A program made the position numbers and the translations under genes. The notes below the pieces were generated by a model. It saw only the letters and a program-made list of their open reading frames with translations. It was not told the DNA's origin and made no database searches. This document shows, one piece after another, positions 1 to 8,945 of a stretch of DNA of 53,876 bases; position 1 is the stretch's first letter, and every line of letters starts with the position of its first letter. This stretch comes from Candidatus Poribacteria bacterium (lineage in GTDB: Bacteria > Poribacteria > WGA-4E > WGA-3G): positions 1 to 53,876 of the forward strand of contig PYJA01000064.1 of the NCBI GenBank assembly GCA_003635185.1. The letters run 5' to 3'.

Positions 1-213
1 TTGATGGTTAGAAGGCTGTCCACGGTTTCGTGCTGTCGGGTTATCTCCCCAAGTCGGTTGAAAATCAAATGCTGTGCCTGTTTTCTCCCAATCGGTGAGG
101 TCACCTGTCTCAAAATCGTTGTTAAATGTTCGCGCGAAAGCGAAATTAACAGACATAATGACGAAGATCACGATCAGGAAGAAAATCATGAGTGAAAAAC
201 TATTTTTGTACAT
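1..213 (-). CDS. Secreted protein, N-terminal part (runs off left edge)
   Basis: Seventy-one codons are open from an ATG at 213 to the window edge. Residues 1-27 form a typical signal peptide: a short basic start, a long Phe/Ile/Val core and an A-F-A cleavage site. The mature part begins TFNNDFETGDLTDWEKTG and continues to a GQPSNHQ motif. I associate this type of sequence with large secreted carbohydrate-binding or LamG-like proteins of Poribacteria and Planctomycetes, but the family cannot be named from this piece. The gene's ribosome-binding site has been moved about 140 bases away by the MITE at 216-358, so its present translation is doubtful. Confidence 0.75.
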   Translation of the reverse strand, partial: MYKNSFSLMIFFLIVIFVIMSVNFAFARTFNNDFETGDLTDWEKTGTAFDFQPTWGDNPTARNRGQPSNHQ

Positions 214-215
214 CT

Positions 216-358
216 AACGTGAGTTTGATAATTAACAGGATGGGCGCGAATTGAGCAGAAAAAGTCAATATTTCGGTATTTTAACCCCCTAAATCCTCCT
301 TATCAAGGGGACTTTAAGAGGAAATGTGGTAGTCCGAACTATTTATCAAACTCACGTT
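216..358. mobile_element. 143-bp MITE with perfect 15-bp inverted ends
   Basis: The left end AACGTGAGTTTGATA (216-230) is the exact reverse complement of the right end (344-358). A 6-bp direct repeat ACATCT flanks the element (210-215 and 359-364), as expected for a target-site duplication. There is no coding sequence inside. Insertion fell exactly on the start codon of the secreted-protein gene at 213, so ATG is present in both copies of the duplication. The same AACGTGAGTTT end sequence reappears around the promoter at 10279-10352. Confidence 0.85.
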
Positions 359-370
359 ACATCTAACATA

Positions 371-377
371 TCTCCTT
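371..377 (-). promoter_or_regulatory. Shine-Dalgarno stranded by the MITE
   Basis: On the minus strand AAGGAGA lies 8 bases before an ATG (362-360) that sits in the right-hand target duplication. That ATG is followed at once by TAA inside the element. Before the insertion the same SD would have served the ATG now at 213. The SD position and the ATG-TAA are read directly; the loss of function is inferred. Confidence 0.7.
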
Positions 378-406
378 CTATTAAGTATAACTCAAGTTAC
401 CACCTT

Positions 407-462
407 GTAGCACAATCTGTTAGATTGTGCATATTAGTCCGCGAACTAACAGTTTGCGCTAC
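407..462. repeat. Palindromic intergenic repeat, family A
   Basis: Two adjoining palindromes, one centred on CACAATCTGTTAGATTGTG and one with GCGAACTAACAGTTTGCGC, are bounded by GTAG and CTAC. Related copies lie at 8874-8930, 27901-27956 and 50241-50296. Confidence 0.75.
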
Positions 463-484
463 AGAAGTGTCCCAATAATTATAT

Positions 485-513
485 AGGGTACCACATGTCT
501 TAAACAATGTCAA
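485..513 (-). promoter_or_regulatory. Candidate sigma70 promoter for the secreted-protein gene
   Basis: Minus strand: TTGACA (513-508), a 17-base spacer, then TACCCT (490-485). The -35 is perfect and the -10 is weak. It points at the gene starting at 213, and its transcript would pass through the family A repeat and the MITE. Confidence 0.45.
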
Positions 514-614
514 GGTTTTTGATAAATAAACCGATTAACCGTCTACATCCCCTTACCTAAAGGCAAGGACTTTGACAGGGGAGCGGTAAAGGCATCTATG
601 GTGGACGAAAAATG

Positions 615-1679
615 CTATTCTGTACCACGTGGATAAGAACCGAGAATTTTTACATCACGACACAGATCCTCAAGATGCTCAAGAACGGAATGGACATCAT
701 CATCGTCTACATGTCCGTCAATATCTGCATAAAAGATGTATTCCCACGGTTTCGTTCGGGAGGGAAGCGATTCTATATAACTTAGGTTTCGTTGATGTTT
801 GTTAAACACCCCCAAGACCTCATACAAAGCACCAACTTTATCTTTAATTGCAAAGAAGATAGAAGTGCGATCATGCCCGCTCTTGCCAACTATTTGGTCG
901 CCTATGACAAGAAACCGAGTCGTGTTTTTTGGCTCATCCATGATGGAATCTGCAACCACTGGTACTTCGTAGATTTCACTTGCCAATTTACTTGCGATTG
1001 CTGCGGTGTTTGGTTCATCCGCAGCGCGTTGTGCGGCATCAGAAGTACTGACAACTTCAACCTGTTCCACTGATTTCATAAACTTATTCAACCACAATCT
1101 ACACTGTGCAAAAGATTGTCTATGTGAGTAGATACATTGGATTTCAGCAAAATCTGACTTTGAAATAAGATGGTGTCTGATCGGTTGATAAATTTCAGCA
1201 CAGATATTCAAAGATGTGTGGAGGAAACGTTCTAAAACGTCCCTGACAGTGCCGTGCACTGAATTTTCCATTGCTACCACCCCAAAATCAGCGCGTCCTA
1301 TTTCAACTTCAGTAAAGATATCACTTTGCGGTGTAATAGGAATCATTTGAGCGGAAGGACCGAAAAATGAAAGACTTGCAGTGTGTCCAAAACTCCCTGA
1401 TGGCCCGAGGAAAGCGACTCTATTTGGGGTTTGCACGGCTCGTGAAGCAGCAAAAATTTCAGCCCAAATTTTGTCAATTGCATCTTCAGGATATATGCCG
1501 AGATTCTGCGTTTTTAGGCGATTAAGGATTTCGTATTCACGATGTGGCACATAGATTTCCGTACCTGCATCGGCTTTTATGGAGCCTATTTTTTGGGAAA
1601 TCTCTGCGCGTTCGTGAAGCAGCTTTAAAATCTGGTCATCTATACTATTGATTCGATCGCGTAATTCTTTTAATTTCAA
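615..1679 (-). CDS. pheA: Bifunctional chorismate mutase/prephenate dehydratase (P-protein)
   Basis: Makes phenylpyruvate from chorismate through prephenate in phenylalanine synthesis. At 354 aa it has the usual P-protein length. An AroQ-type chorismate mutase helix bundle (about 1-90) is followed by prephenate dehydratase (about 93-268, starting VAFLGPSGSFGHTA and including the TSDAAQ motif). A C-terminal ACT domain (about 278-350) carries GALYEVLGVF and IESLPSR, the sites for feedback by phenylalanine. The first codon is TTG, with AGGGGA about eight bases upstream. The gene stands alone, and no other aromatic amino-acid genes lie nearby. Confidence 0.95.
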   Translation of the reverse strand: MKLKELRDRINSIDDQILKLLHERAEISQKIGSIKADAGTEIYVPHREYEILNRLKTQNLGIYPEDAIDKIWAEIFAASRAVQTPNRVAFLGPSGSFGHTASLSFFGPSAQMIPITPQSDIFTEVEIGRADFGVVAMENSVHGTVRDVLERFLHTSLNICAEIYQPIRHHLISKSDFAEIQCIYSHRQSFAQCRLWLNKFMKSVEQVEVVSTSDAAQRAADEPNTAAIASKLASEIYEVPVVADSIMDEPKNTTRFLVIGDQIVGKSGHDRTSIFFAIKDKVGALYEVLGVFNKHQRNLSYIESLPSRTKPWEYIFYADIDGHVDDDDVHSVLEHLEDLCRDVKILGSYPRGTE

Positions 1680-1958
1680 AGAAATTATCCCCTATGAAAC
1701 GTTGAAAGTGAGTCGCGCATTATAACGTTATTGCGCAGTGTGAAGTAGGTCGGGTAAAGCTTGTGAAATCCGACAAATACCAAACGCATATTTGGCGTTG
1801 ATTTGGACATGTTGGGACTGAACACTATTTTCAAAACTTGCTTGAGCTATTCCTGTGATTTCCTTGTGAACCCGCAAGGTTTACCGTGAAACCTTAATTT
1901 TGTCGAGTTTCCTTTGCTCTACCCGATGGATGCACTGCGATTGCATGGAAAATGATAT
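1680..1958. other. Intergenic stretch without a gene
   Basis: No coding frame is supported here. It contains diverged palindromic matter: TCGGGTAAAGC near 1747 faces GCTCTACCCGA near 1915 as imperfect inverted ends of a possible small repeat of about 190 bp. No promoter for pheA was recognised with confidence. Confidence 0.4.
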
Positions 1959-2204
1959 TTAACTATTCAACTTTTTCATGGCAGCAATCATCTCATCATC
2001 TGAGGGATTATTTTTTACCATATCAACAAATTCCTCAGCAGATATGTTATGTTCCTCCAGGAACATTTTGTCTTGCGGTCACGGATATATGTATTCACCG
2101 ATAATGCCTTGCAGTTTCGCGTTCGCTTTATCACTAATTCTGGCGAGCCAAGGAATGCCACCGATAATCATATCCCTATGACGTGGTTTCCAATCAAGAG
2201 ACAT
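1959..2204 (-). CDS. DUF5069-type small protein with in-frame UGA (candidate selenoprotein)
   Basis: The ATG at 2204 is preceded by an excellent AGGAGGTGA. The frame reads 41 residues including GGIPWLAR, then UGA at 2081-2079. It continues in the same frame for 39 more residues (PQDKMFLEEH, then ISAEEFVDMVKNNPSDDE) to TAA. I match this to DUF5069 from memory; that family has GEY-x-Y-x-C-P-x-D here, so the UGA sits at the Cys of that motif (residue 42). A hairpin of bacterial SECIS type begins 12 bases after the UGA. With UGA read as Sec the product is 81 aa. The alternative is a recent nonsense mutation in a pseudogene. The protein's function is unknown. Confidence 0.7.
2049..2066 (-). promoter_or_regulatory. 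SECIS-like hairpin after the UGA of the DUF5069 gene
   Basis: On the minus strand ATGTTCC, loop TGGA, GGAACAT forms a perfect 7-bp stem. The apical loop starts 20 bases after the UGA (19 bases between) and has G as its second base. Bacterial SECIS rules as I know them ask for a UGA-to-loop distance of about 16-37 bases, a short loop, and G among its first two bases. All three are met. Confidence 0.6.
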
Positions 2205-2397
2205 CTGTTTCACCTCCTCTCTATAATCGTAGCGTTTACATGTCTTGTTATACTATTTCTAAAAAATGAGACTTCATTATGAGATTATCGGTTCAAGCAG
2301 AGCTGAAAATGTAAGAGGCGCAATGAATTGCGCGACTACAACGCGTTTTTTGTTAATGAAAGGTGATCAATTAGAAATGGTATTATAAATTCCTTGA

Positions 2398-5300
2398 TTA
2401 CTCTTGTGTGCTTTCTTGAAGTTGTTTCAAGGTTTGCTCTAAGAGCCCAATATTTCGTCCGTATTCTGCCCAATTGCCGTTGCGTTGTGCATTTTGTGCG
2501 CTATTGTAGTAGGTGTTCGCCTGTTCAATTAGCCCGCGCAATGATGTTGCGGTATCTGGGAGTTCAGTTGCTTCAAGTGTGTCATCGACTGCAATTGTAG
2601 GTTCACTTGACAATCCTATTCTTCTTAAAAACATCTCTCTAAGCGCTTCATCAAGGGTTTCACCCCAGACAACATGTAGGTTGTCGTTCTCTTCATAGGC
2701 GACAACGACGCGGCGTAGTTCAGGAATTGCGGTTGCCTCATCTTCAGACTGAATATAAATTGGCTCAACATAGAGAAGTGCATTGTTCATGGGCATAATT
2801 AACAAATTACCCCGCAGCACACGTGTCCCTTGTGTATTCCATAAACTGATTTGCTGTGAAATTTCAGGTTTTTGGCTAATAAAGTTTTCAACCTGCATCG
2901 GCCCGGATACCAATTCCTGTTTCGGAAATCGGTAGACAAGGAGTTGGCCGTATTGCGGTAAATCACAGCGGGCGGCGAGCCATGCAATTAGATTCGGTTT
3001 ATTCCGTGGCGTAAACGGCAGCATCAACATAAATTCAGCCTTTTCTTCCCCAGGGAGCCTGAGAACAACATAGTAAGGTTCAACGGGTTGTACATTCCCC
3101 GGTAAACTTTTTTCTACTAAAGTTTGTGGGGTAAGCGGACTGGTTTGCTGAGGTGTAGCAACTTGTCTTGTTTGTGTGTCTGTATTGTCGTACAGTTCTG
3201 TGCCGATTTCCCATTGGTCTTCGCCGGCATAGAATGTGATCGGGTCTTTCATGTGATAATCTTGATAGACACGGGATTGGATAAGGAACATCGTAGTCGG
3301 ATAACGGATGTGTGCTTTTAATTCAGCTGGCATCTCATCAAAAGTTTTGAAAAGGCTTGGGAAAATCTTGCGATAGCATTCAGCAATCGGATCGCGTTCC
3401 TGTTCAATGAGGTAAAAATTAACTGTGCCATCGTAAGCATCAACAACGACCTTGACAGAATTGCGAATGTAATTTCCCCACGGTTCTCCGCCACTTTGAC
3501 TCACACCTCCCGGTTGTCTTCTCCGTTTGATAAACTCTTCCATTGAAACGGCATAAGGGTATCGGTGCGTGATCGTATAAGCATCAATTATCCAAACGAG
3601 TTTGCCATCATGAATAACAGCATAAGGATCCCCATCGTATCGCAAGAAAGGCGCGATTTTATGAATCCGCTTTTTAATATTTCGATCGTAAAGCACCTTA
3701 CTTGTAGATGTAATTTCACCCGGTAGAACAAACTTAATTTCATTACTAAACTTGAGCATGTAGACAAGTTTACGCCAGAAAGAGGAGAGTACTACACCCC
3801 CTTTACCTTGATAAGCGTAGTCCACATACTGTTGACCTTCTTGCGGATAATCGAACTCAAGTTTTAATTCAGTGCGTTCTGGATGTACAATGACGTACCT
3901 GTCGGTGCGTTCCCCGTAGTAAATACGAGGTCCGGGTTCCGTGTTAAACCTATTTGGCCATTGCGATTCATATTCAATGGGCGGTAATCCTCTGATGTAC
4001 ATATTAGGGTTACCGTTCTCAATTTCGTTCACAGGACTGACAACAGCTCCGTAACCGTGTGTATAAGTATAGGTCTGCTTATACCAATCATTTTTGACAG
4101 CATCGGGGAGTTCATTGATGTTTAGTTCACGTGCGGATAGCATTACCTGCTGAATGTTGTCATTGACAGTGTATCTATCAATGTCTACATCATAGAAATC
4201 GTACTGTGAACGTAATTCTTGCAGTTGTCGAAAAATTCTACGTATCGGTCGCCAATCCCAGAGACGAATGCTGTTAATAACAGGTTCGTTTTCGGGGCTT
4301 GTTATGTCAGTATAAGAAAGTTTCTCTGTAATCGGATATTCCTCTTCGGTTACCTTGTTATTCTCTAAACCGTAAGCATGGAGCGTTGCTTTGATGTTAT
4401 AGTTAATATACTTCTGCTCTAATACCTGTTTGTTAGGTTCAACACGCCATGTCTGTATAAGTTTTGGATACAATTGCCCAAGAAAACCAGCAATTATGAA
4501 CACGACAAACGCGCCAAAAGCAAAAGTGTTGCGCCGCAGGAAGATGCTAAGAATAAAAACAGTAGCACACAAAGCGGTGATAACCAACATAATCCATAGA
4601 ACGGGGAGACGTGCATTCATTGCAGCATATCCACCACCGCCTCGCACAACATCATTTGAGGTATGCAGCAAGTCAAACATGACAAAGCGATAGTTCCAAG
4701 CGCGAAATAAAAGCGTCAACCCTATAAGTGTGAACAGATGCGCTTTCACCCGGGCAGGCGGTTGAAAGCGAAGTTGGTTTGTTTCACCTGTAATTAATCC
4801 ATGGAAAAAGTAGATAATTACTGCAAAAATTGTCACCAACATGAAAATACCAAACAGTGTACCAATAATATATCGTTCCATTGGCATTTTGAAAACATAA
4901 TAGGCGACATCCTTATCAAAAATTGGGTCACGTGCAAGTGATGTAAAATACGCTTTTTGTCCGCTCTCTATCTGAATTTCAGTATCTAAGCGGAGACCTG
5001 AAGGGGTCGTAAAAAAAGCACTTTGTTCTTTGTCTATCTGAATTTGCGTGTCCAAACGCATAGCGTTTTCTTGGATATCAATAATTTTCGCTGTCTGAAC
5101 CTGTTGATCGAGATGAATTTGGACTGTGTCTCCAACTTGAATTTGCTTTGTATCTAATTCGGATCGGGCAACAGGAATTGCATTGGAATTGAATGATTCT
5201 TCAGCGTTTAGGGTGATAGGTGTTCTGGTAGCATCAAGAAGATTAACGACTTTAGCGGTTTGGGTTTCCTCACCGATATGAACGGTTACCTCATCATCAA

Positions 5301-5808
5301 TTTGTATGTTCTTTGCCTCAAGTTCTAATGTTGAAACAGGAATGGCAGTTGAGTTGAGACTGTCCTCTACGGCGATAGGTGTAGCGGACTGGAAGTTCAG
5401 ATCGTCAGCGTGAGTATATCGCAACCAGGTTTCCCATCGGGCGGTCGCTGAGTATCCCATTAAGATGCTAAAGAGGATTGAGAGCACCAGGAGTCCGCCG
5501 TAAATCGTCTTTCGCGTGTCTGTTTGTCCACCAGTAAATTCAGTGCCTCCCATGAAAGCAGGACTGAGATGTGCTGGCGTGAACCGATAGACAATGTAGA
5601 GATTTACCAAGAGAATAGCAAGGTAGGCAACTCCAACGATTATACCAAAGAAGATTTTTGTTGTAAGAATTTTGATATAAACATTGTCGTATTGCACCAT
5701 GTCAAACCATAAATAATCGGGATAAATATTAACCCAAGCGGCAAAAATCCCACCGAGAACCGCTAAAATTCCAATAATAATAATAAAACGTTTTACCCGT
5801 GATTCCAT
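2398..5808 (-). CDS. UPF0182 family integral membrane protein with a repeat insertion
   Basis: At 1136 aa it is longer than most UPF0182 (COG1615) members, which run around 900-1000. Strongly hydrophobic helices occur at about 8-28, 52-75, 103-122, 315-340, 358-375, 405-425 and 432-450. A large soluble C-terminal region follows, with family-like stretches such as YTHGYGAVVSPVNE and TMFLIQSRVYQDYHM. Residues about 145-293, just before the family's DPIF-x-KD segment, are extra. They hold two repeats of about 55 residues (151-205 and 206-261) plus a shorter third piece. AAGGAG precedes the ATG. Its role is unknown; the extra part probably faces outside the membrane. Confidence 0.88.
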   Translation of the reverse strand: MESRVKRFIIIIGILAVLGGIFAAWVNIYPDYLWFDMVQYDNVYIKILTTKIFFGIIVGVAYLAILLVNLYIVYRFTPAHLSPAFMGGTEFTGGQTDTRKTIYGGLLVLSILFSILMGYSATARWETWLRYTHADDLNFQSATPIAVEDSLNSTAIPVSTLELEAKNIQIDDEVTVHIGEETQTAKVVNLLDATRTPITLNAEESFNSNAIPVARSELDTKQIQVGDTVQIHLDQQVQTAKIIDIQENAMRLDTQIQIDKEQSAFFTTPSGLRLDTEIQIESGQKAYFTSLARDPIFDKDVAYYVFKMPMERYIIGTLFGIFMLVTIFAVIIYFFHGLITGETNQLRFQPPARVKAHLFTLIGLTLLFRAWNYRFVMFDLLHTSNDVVRGGGGYAAMNARLPVLWIMLVITALCATVFILSIFLRRNTFAFGAFVVFIIAGFLGQLYPKLIQTWRVEPNKQVLEQKYINYNIKATLHAYGLENNKVTEEEYPITEKLSYTDITSPENEPVINSIRLWDWRPIRRIFRQLQELRSQYDFYDVDIDRYTVNDNIQQVMLSARELNINELPDAVKNDWYKQTYTYTHGYGAVVSPVNEIENGNPNMYIRGLPPIEYESQWPNRFNTEPGPRIYYGERTDRYVIVHPERTELKLEFDYPQEGQQYVDYAYQGKGGVVLSSFWRKLVYMLKFSNEIKFVLPGEITSTSKVLYDRNIKKRIHKIAPFLRYDGDPYAVIHDGKLVWIIDAYTITHRYPYAVSMEEFIKRRRQPGGVSQSGGEPWGNYIRNSVKVVVDAYDGTVNFYLIEQERDPIAECYRKIFPSLFKTFDEMPAELKAHIRYPTTMFLIQSRVYQDYHMKDPITFYAGEDQWEIGTELYDNTDTQTRQVATPQQTSPLTPQTLVEKSLPGNVQPVEPYYVVLRLPGEEKAEFMLMLPFTPRNKPNLIAWLAARCDLPQYGQLLVYRFPKQELVSGPMQVENFISQKPEISQQISLWNTQGTRVLRGNLLIMPMNNALLYVEPIYIQSEDEATAIPELRRVVVAYEENDNLHVVWGETLDEALREMFLRRIGLSSEPTIAVDDTLEATELPDTATSLRGLIEQANTYYNSAQNAQRNGNWAEYGRNIGLLEQTLKQLQESTQE

Positions 5809-5887
5809 TTTTTCTCCTTGTATCTAAATAGTGTATTTTTAGTGTCTATCTTGCATTGTGTTATATGCAAGAACTGCGTTGCGTTCC

Positions 5888-8800
5888 CTAAAACGCTTGT
5901 CCCAAACCAAATTGATATTTGAAACCCGGTTTGATGCTTGCTAAATCTGTGTGCCGCGCTGCTGCAAAATCTATTGAAAATAGACCGAGCCGGAGTCTAA
6001 GTCCGACACCTACGGATCCTTTTATATCTGCAAGACGGATGCGGTTGCCATCGCGCCGAAATGCTTGGAAAGGGTTATCGGAACCGTACTGCCGATCTGA
6101 CCAAGTGCCGCCGAAATCTGCAAAAAGGATACCACCGATGCCACCGATTGACCAACGAATCGGCCATCCAAAATAGAGGGCATCTATGAACGGAATGCGG
6201 AGTTCAACGCTGAACAGACCGACACGAGAACCAACAAAATCCTCATAGTTATATCCACGGAGTGTATCAATTCCGCCGAGATAAAATAGAGATTTGTCAG
6301 TGCCAAAACTACCACCAAGCAGCAATCGGGTAGCAATCGTGGAGCGTCTCCCTAAACCTAAATAATTTCGGAAATCAAAAATGGCATTTGTGAGCGCTAA
6401 CTGACTACCAATAGCCGGGAATGAACGTTCAATTTGAACGCGGTAACGCGTGCCTCTATACGGTGCCCATTCTCTCCACATCGTGTTGTCACCAACAAAA
6501 GCGATAGAACCGAGTGCGATCAGTCCGCGTTCATAAAAGTTAAATGGCTCGCTTGTTTGAAAATTATAGGAAAATGGCTCCGTATACATTGAAAACCGAA
6601 GGTCTAACCGGCGATACCGATCAAATGGATAAGTGAGATAGCCGCCAGCACCTGTAACACGTTGTAAAATTCCGCGCTGATTTCGAACCGAACCAAACCG
6701 ATGGTATTGATGGTAGTTGTAAACTGCTGCACCAACATCGGCGCGATGCGTCAAAAACCCATACTGTGCAATAAAATCGGGAATGAGATATCCACCAGAT
6801 TGGTTAATCACACCCACTTCAACGCGATGATTTCCTAACATATCGCTTGCACTCATTTGAATTTGGCTACGGAGTAGACCATCTGCACCATAACTAAATT
6901 GCGGGAAAATAGCGTCAAAGCGGAAAGAAGATCTTGTGCTATACTTTCGTTTAGCAATTCTATAGTTTGGTTCAGAGGTGTCGGTGTCTAAAACGATGGA
7001 AACCGGTTGTGCTTCTAATGGAATAGTCTCAATTTTTTCGTCAAGTATTTTTGTGGATTCCATGATGCAAATATCATATTTGCCGTTTTGATATGCACTA
7101 AACAATAGCTGTTTTCCATCCGGCGAAAAACTCGGATTAAAACAGCCCGTTATAAAGTTAGTGAGCCGTGTCGTTTCCATATTCGTAATATGGAGTTTGT
7201 ATGCGTCAAATACCCCTGCCCGATCAGCACAAAACAGCACAGATTCACCATCAGACATCCATACGGGACTGATAGCGTTTGAAGAGTTGTCTGTAAGTAT
7301 TTGTTGGGTTCGTTGGTCAATATCAATTAACACGAGCCTATTCTTACGTTCTCGTTCTGATGCGTAAATGATTACGTTTTTTGTTGGATGCCAAGATGGG
7401 TGGGTATCGTTAAAGGAGTCCTGAGTTAATCTGTTGATCGTTTCGGTTTCTAAATCAAGCGTATAAAGATCTGTTTGGCCTTCCTTTAAGGCAGAAAAAA
7501 CAATACGTTTGCCGGTACCATCATAATTAGGGGAAGTGGCAGTATCAAAATCCAATTTAATGTAGTGTGTCAATTTATGTGTAAGGACATTGACTTCAAA
7601 TAGGTAGTTAGCATTGTGGTGTTTGCCGATAAACACGATATGATCACCATCTGGTGCCCAGGTAAGGCTTTGGTCAAATCCGCTGGAATCGGTTCGGATT
7701 TCCTCGTATTTATTACGGAAAAAACGTTTCGTAATCCGATCCAGTTTTTCCCCAGTTTTTGCGGACATGAGGACGATTTCCAAAAATCCGTCATTACCAG
7801 TAATATAAGCGATTATATCACCACTGGGTGACCATACGGGTTTAATATTATGAGAGAATCTCGCTTTTTCAGTCAGTATCTTAGCAGCGATGCTGGGGAG
7901 TTCCATATTCTGAATTAATGGCCAGTAACGTTTACGCACCATCTGCTGCCACTCTTTATCAAAATCAGCGAGACTTTTTCCCAAGACATTTTTAAAAACC
8001 ATGTCTATATTTTTTGTTCTACTTTGCCTTAAGCCTTGCAGAATCTCAGCGATTTTTTCACGTCCATAAGTTTGTACAAGGTAACCGACAGCTAACTGCC
8101 CCATCTTATATCCGAGGTAAGGTGAACTTAGTCGATTAAAGTTCTGCAATTCTGTTAGAGGTGCAATATTATTGTTGATACTTGCATCTCTTAAGACCAT
8201 CTCACCGATAGCATCGTTATCCTCAGCAAAATAATCCGCCATTCCTTCCATAAACCATATAGGCGGAGAATAGAGAAACTCCCCACTATAGATCCTTGCA
8301 TGAGGTTTCTGGTAAAGAATGTCGTATTGAAAGATGTGAATGAGTTCATGGTAAATAACCTCGCGGAAAGCCTCAAGTGATCCTGTAAAGGGTATGACAA
8401 TGCGATGTTTAAAGAGTTCTGCAAAACCCCCAATACCTTCATGTAACTCCTGAAGTATGATGTTGGTTTCTTGAAAATCTTTATGCGATTTGTAAAGGAT
8501 GAGTGGCGTTCTACTTTCAAGTTCGTGTTCAAAGTCTTCGCTGTGTTTGTCGTAAGCGTCTTCCGCGATGGCAGCCATTACCGGTACAAGTTTCGCCTCG
8601 CTTGGGTAGTAGTGAATGTCAAAATGTTCTGTTCGATGGATGTGCCAATCAAAACGTTGGCCAGTAATTTTGTTTTTTCCAAAACCTTGTGCCAACACAC
8701 TTGATGAAATAAGCACCGTGAGACAAAAACAGAGGAAAAAGCGCATAATTTGGGTATCAGCGGATGTCCTCTTTGCTGTGAGTTTTTTTTGAGTGTTCAT
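5888..8800 (-). CDS. Peptidase MA-like / TolB propeller / outer-membrane barrel fusion
   Basis: From the ATG at 8800 (AAAGGA just upstream) the protein is 970 aa; an in-frame ATG at 8902 exists but lacks this context. A signal peptide ends near residue 38 (SSVLAQG). Residues about 48-300 are a peptidase-MA-like zinc domain with HELIH at 151-155 and a downstream E in WFMEGMADYF. Residues about 345-620 contain WD40/PD40 TolB-type blades such as KPVWSPSGDIIAYI and FNPSFSPDGKQLLFSA. The C-terminal part, about 690-970, is a BamA/Omp85-type beta barrel (LGGIDTLRGYNYEDFVGSRV). An outer-membrane protein with a periplasmic protease and propeller is likely; substrates are unknown. It lies with two lipoprotein genes. 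Confidence 0.85.
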   Translation of the reverse strand: MNTQKKLTAKRTSADTQIMRFFLCFCLTVLISSSVLAQGFGKNKITGQRFDWHIHRTEHFDIHYYPSEAKLVPVMAAIAEDAYDKHSEDFEHELESRTPLILYKSHKDFQETNIILQELHEGIGGFAELFKHRIVIPFTGSLEAFREVIYHELIHIFQYDILYQKPHARIYSGEFLYSPPIWFMEGMADYFAEDNDAIGEMVLRDASINNNIAPLTELQNFNRLSSPYLGYKMGQLAVGYLVQTYGREKIAEILQGLRQSRTKNIDMVFKNVLGKSLADFDKEWQQMVRKRYWPLIQNMELPSIAAKILTEKARFSHNIKPVWSPSGDIIAYITGNDGFLEIVLMSAKTGEKLDRITKRFFRNKYEEIRTDSSGFDQSLTWAPDGDHIVFIGKHHNANYLFEVNVLTHKLTHYIKLDFDTATSPNYDGTGKRIVFSALKEGQTDLYTLDLETETINRLTQDSFNDTHPSWHPTKNVIIYASERERKNRLVLIDIDQRTQQILTDNSSNAISPVWMSDGESVLFCADRAGVFDAYKLHITNMETTRLTNFITGCFNPSFSPDGKQLLFSAYQNGKYDICIMESTKILDEKIETIPLEAQPVSIVLDTDTSEPNYRIAKRKYSTRSSFRFDAIFPQFSYGADGLLRSQIQMSASDMLGNHRVEVGVINQSGGYLIPDFIAQYGFLTHRADVGAAVYNYHQYHRFGSVRNQRGILQRVTGAGGYLTYPFDRYRRLDLRFSMYTEPFSYNFQTSEPFNFYERGLIALGSIAFVGDNTMWREWAPYRGTRYRVQIERSFPAIGSQLALTNAIFDFRNYLGLGRRSTIATRLLLGGSFGTDKSLFYLGGIDTLRGYNYEDFVGSRVGLFSVELRIPFIDALYFGWPIRWSIGGIGGILFADFGGTWSDRQYGSDNPFQAFRRDGNRIRLADIKGSVGVGLRLRLGLFSIDFAAARHTDLASIKPGFKYQFGLGQAF

Positions 8801-8873
8801 CAGTTTTCCTTTGTATGATTGTTCCATCAAGAATTTTGGATTTAAGATTAACGTAAGCTCAGTCCAAGTCTGT

Positions 8874-8930
8874 GTAGTGCAAACTGTTAGTTTGCCTTCC
8901 ACAGATGCACAAACTAAAGGTTTGTGCTAC
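8874..8930. repeat. Palindromic intergenic repeat, family A
   Basis: GTAGTGC with GCAAACTGTTAGTTTGC, then CACAAACTAAAGGTTTGTG and a closing CTAC. It sits between the barrel-fusion gene and the upstream lipoprotein gene, inside the putative operon. Confidence 0.7.
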
Positions 8931-8945
8931 AAAATACAAAAGTAT

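Noticed and set aside
1-195. Plus-strand open frame at the left edge
   Set aside because: It is the antisense shadow of a minus-strand gene with a clear signal peptide.
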